A stretch of 64,000 nucleotides of DNA from Syncephalis plumigaleata (lineage: Eukaryota; Zoopagomycota; Zoopagomycetes; Zoopagales; Piptocephalidaceae): the NCBI GenBank assembly GCA_025201365.1, contig JAIXMF010000003.1, positions 744,001-808,000 of the forward strand, written 5' to 3'. Under the pieces are notes generated by a model. It was not told the DNA's origin. It made no database searches and saw only the letters and a list, made by a program, of their open reading frames with translations. A program made the translations under genes and the position numbers. Below are positions 62,501-64,000 of the stretch, piece by piece. Positions within the stretch are counted from its first letter, which is position 1; each line of letters opens with the position of its first letter.

Positions 62501-63387
62501 GATGCGAGAGATCATGCGTGCTGCATTATCCAAGATCGATATGGTCGACCATCTATTCGATGAGCCACTCTATATGTCTGTAAGTGATGTTGTTGCTTCT
62601 ATTGACAATACATATGAATATGAATATGCTAATGAGCAACTTGATAGATCGATGAGGATGATAGCACAAATGTAGAACATACTACTACTATAATGATGAT
62701 GATGATGTGGTATCCAATAATACAGCGTGGATCTAATCAGGGCATAATATTCCTAGGGGACAACACGATATCGTATGCGGATGACATTGACTTGTCATCT
62801 AATTATTTAGCCGACATTCCAATTGATGGCAACAAGCAAGGCTGCGTGTATGGGAGATCAGCTTGGGTAATACTAACCCAAAATATGACCAAGAATACAT
62901 GGAACATTATCTAGGTTTATATTGGAAGTACACCAAATCTACGGATGGTCAGCTAGTTAAAAACATTGCAGTCTATGCATTCACGTCTGATCAGATAATA
63001 ACGCTAAATGAAATGCAATTTCTACGCATTATTGCAATCATGGAGTCGGCATCCTTGCCTACAAATAAACAAGTATATGTATACATTACCGACTGGCGAA
63101 TGCTTTGGCATTTCCATTGATATGCCAGATGATCCTGCAGCAGATATTGGTGTACGTCTTTACCAAAAGGATGATCTGGCTCGCAATGACAACGCTAAAG
63201 GATTCAGCGAACTAGAAGGCATGATATTGAACTTGTCAAAACATCCATACGGGTAAGTAGTTACTAGCAGCATAGCAATAACTAATTATATGTCATTAGT
63301 TTACAAGCAATCATCACTCTTGTTATAATTATCTCAAATTACAGCTTAATTAATCACGTACGGCAGCTATTGATACGTGAAGAGTAG
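59560..63387 (+). CDS. Large unrecognised protein with apparent internal repeats
   Basis: Multi-exon gene from ATG 59560 to TAG 63385-63387, perhaps 1,150 residues. No family recognised. It seems to repeat a module of about 150-200 residues. Each has two or three hydrophobic strands (LLLAGIAVFKLEPINGKCLH; YHRLFLAVACRNKVEK; KCLAIYHLSNVSTTASLM), then a helix, then a strand pair ending near a Trp or Tyr (ISWMYLLDNDTSFVVQFSQI; AYWYISLDESTRMCIKAF). The last exon reads LINHVRQLLIREE, echoing DQLINHVVPSLENK in the third module. Acidic linkers separate the modules. Frame changes near 61255, 62190-62260, 62340-62400, 62865 and 63085 interrupt otherwise continuous protein, so exon limits after 61.2 kb are approximate. 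No signal peptide or clear transmembrane segment. Function unknown. Confidence 0.55.
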
Positions 63388-63677
63388 CCATTTACTCATA
63401 TGGATGCTTTCTAAATGTAACACTATGCCTCAATGAATTAAAACTATATGCGCGTATAGCGTACTAGCTATTTATTTTACTATACTACGTATTTGTAAGC
63501 ATAATAAACCAGTCTATTTCATATGTCCGTTATTTGTTCAGTAAGAACATTTGGCAATCCCGTTAACTCATAATTTATTGGTCACCATTTGTTGTGATCA
63601 TTGCGCGTTTCTCTTTCTTTCCTCGCCCATTTTTGCCACCACTTTATTGACACGTCTCTTAACTTCAGCCTTATTAT

Positions 63678-64000
63678 ATGAGTCAGGACATAACTAAGAT
63701 TCCTTTGGATAATCGGGGCGATGTCCGATTTCTTAAGCACCAATTGTCAATGGCGGTCGATGATTCGCAAAGGGAATTGCAATCTGTTATAGAGAAGCAG
63801 ACGAAACGCCTTGATAGTAAGCACAAGCAAATGTTTGAGAAACGACTCAGCGAGATTCTTGAGAAGGTATAGAATAGAACGATAGCAAGTTACAGCATGG
63901 ACAATTACATATAAGCTTACATTGCTATTTACTTTAGTGGCAAAGTGATATATTTGAAATGGCAGGTGCGAACATGACCGTTAATGAGCTGGAATACGCC
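63678..64000 (+). CDS. Possible kinetochore Mis14/NSL1-like protein, cut by the window end
   Basis: ATG 63678. Exon 1 ends at 63866 with ...ILEK before GTATAG; the intron runs to TTTAG near 63939, and exon 2 continues open to the window end. The protein is helical and charged: DVRFLKHQLSMAVDDSQREL, MFEKRLSEILEK, then WQSDIFEMAGANMTVNELEY. The D-x-x-x-L start, helix, and F-E-x-A-x-x-N-x-T-x-N-x-L ending resemble the Mis14/NSL1 subunit of the MIND/MIS12 kinetochore complex. This is a weak, from-memory match and the gene is incomplete. Confidence 0.35.

Noticed and set aside
4081-63090. Programmed frameshifting as a general mechanism
   Set aside because: The sites share no common slippery motif, sit in different genes at unrelated positions, and are nearly all one-base losses, often in runs of identical bases, which fits sequencing error better.
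1-64000. Mobile elements, virus-like elements, CRISPR arrays, rRNA genes
   Set aside because: No transposase, reverse transcriptase, capsid or integrase motifs, no long terminal or inverted repeats, and no regular spacer arrays were seen.

Overview
The window is nuclear DNA from a eukaryote with dense genes and many short GT-AG introns (mostly 40-110 bases). The gene set is a nucleoporin with FG repeats, a secreted subtilisin, an RNA-silencing RNA-dependent RNA polymerase, F-box proteins, TRAPPC11, an ABCC transporter and the N-end-rule enzyme NTAQ1. This fits an early-diverging (non-Dikarya) fungus best, but the assignment is an inference and another unicellular opisthokont or protist is not excluded. 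No rRNA, tRNA, CRISPR array, transposon or virus-like element was recognised.

Layout. 0.3-6.6 kb: NUP214/Nup159 homologue (+). 6.9-8.2 kb: secreted subtilisin-like protease (+). 8.3-10.6 kb: 4-coumarate-CoA-ligase-like acyl-CoA synthetase (-). 12.1-12.7 kb: glutathione S-transferase (+), tail to tail with the RdRP at 13.4-17.2 kb (-). 19.1-20.8 kb: membrane-anchored alpha/beta hydrolase (+), with a paralogue at 46.5-48.3 kb. 21.1-23.2 kb: archaeal-type cofactor-independent phosphoglycerate mutase (+), tail to tail with NTAQ1 (-). 24.6-25.5 kb: two doubtful small genes. 25.6-29.2 kb: tandem pair of secreted proteins (-) whose C-terminal half looks like a degenerate protein kinase. 29.9-35.5 kb: ABCC/MRP transporter (-). 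36.6-42.0 kb: two diverged F-box proteins tail to tail. 42.0-46.5 kb: gene-poor, microsatellite-rich. 49.1-54.6 kb: TRAPPC11 (+). 55.7-58.0 kb: THEM2-type thioesterase (+) and a NEPRO-like nucleolar protein (-), tail to tail. 58.2-59.0 kb: ISCA2 (+). 59.6-63.4 kb: large unrecognised protein (+). 63.7 kb to the end: start of a possible kinetochore Mis14/NSL1 gene.

Most genes are ordinary housekeeping functions (nuclear transport, vesicle tethering, Fe-S assembly, glycolysis, RNA processing). The accessory interest lies in the tandem secreted pseudokinase-like pair, whose promoter and signal peptide are almost identical while the mature proteins have diverged, and in several lineage-specific families.

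A recurrent quality signal runs through the window. At least twenty conserved coding stretches change reading frame with no loss of homology, and nearly all behave as one missing base, often in a run of identical bases. This looks like residual deletion error in a long-read assembly, so the broken frames should not be read as pseudogenes without checking.
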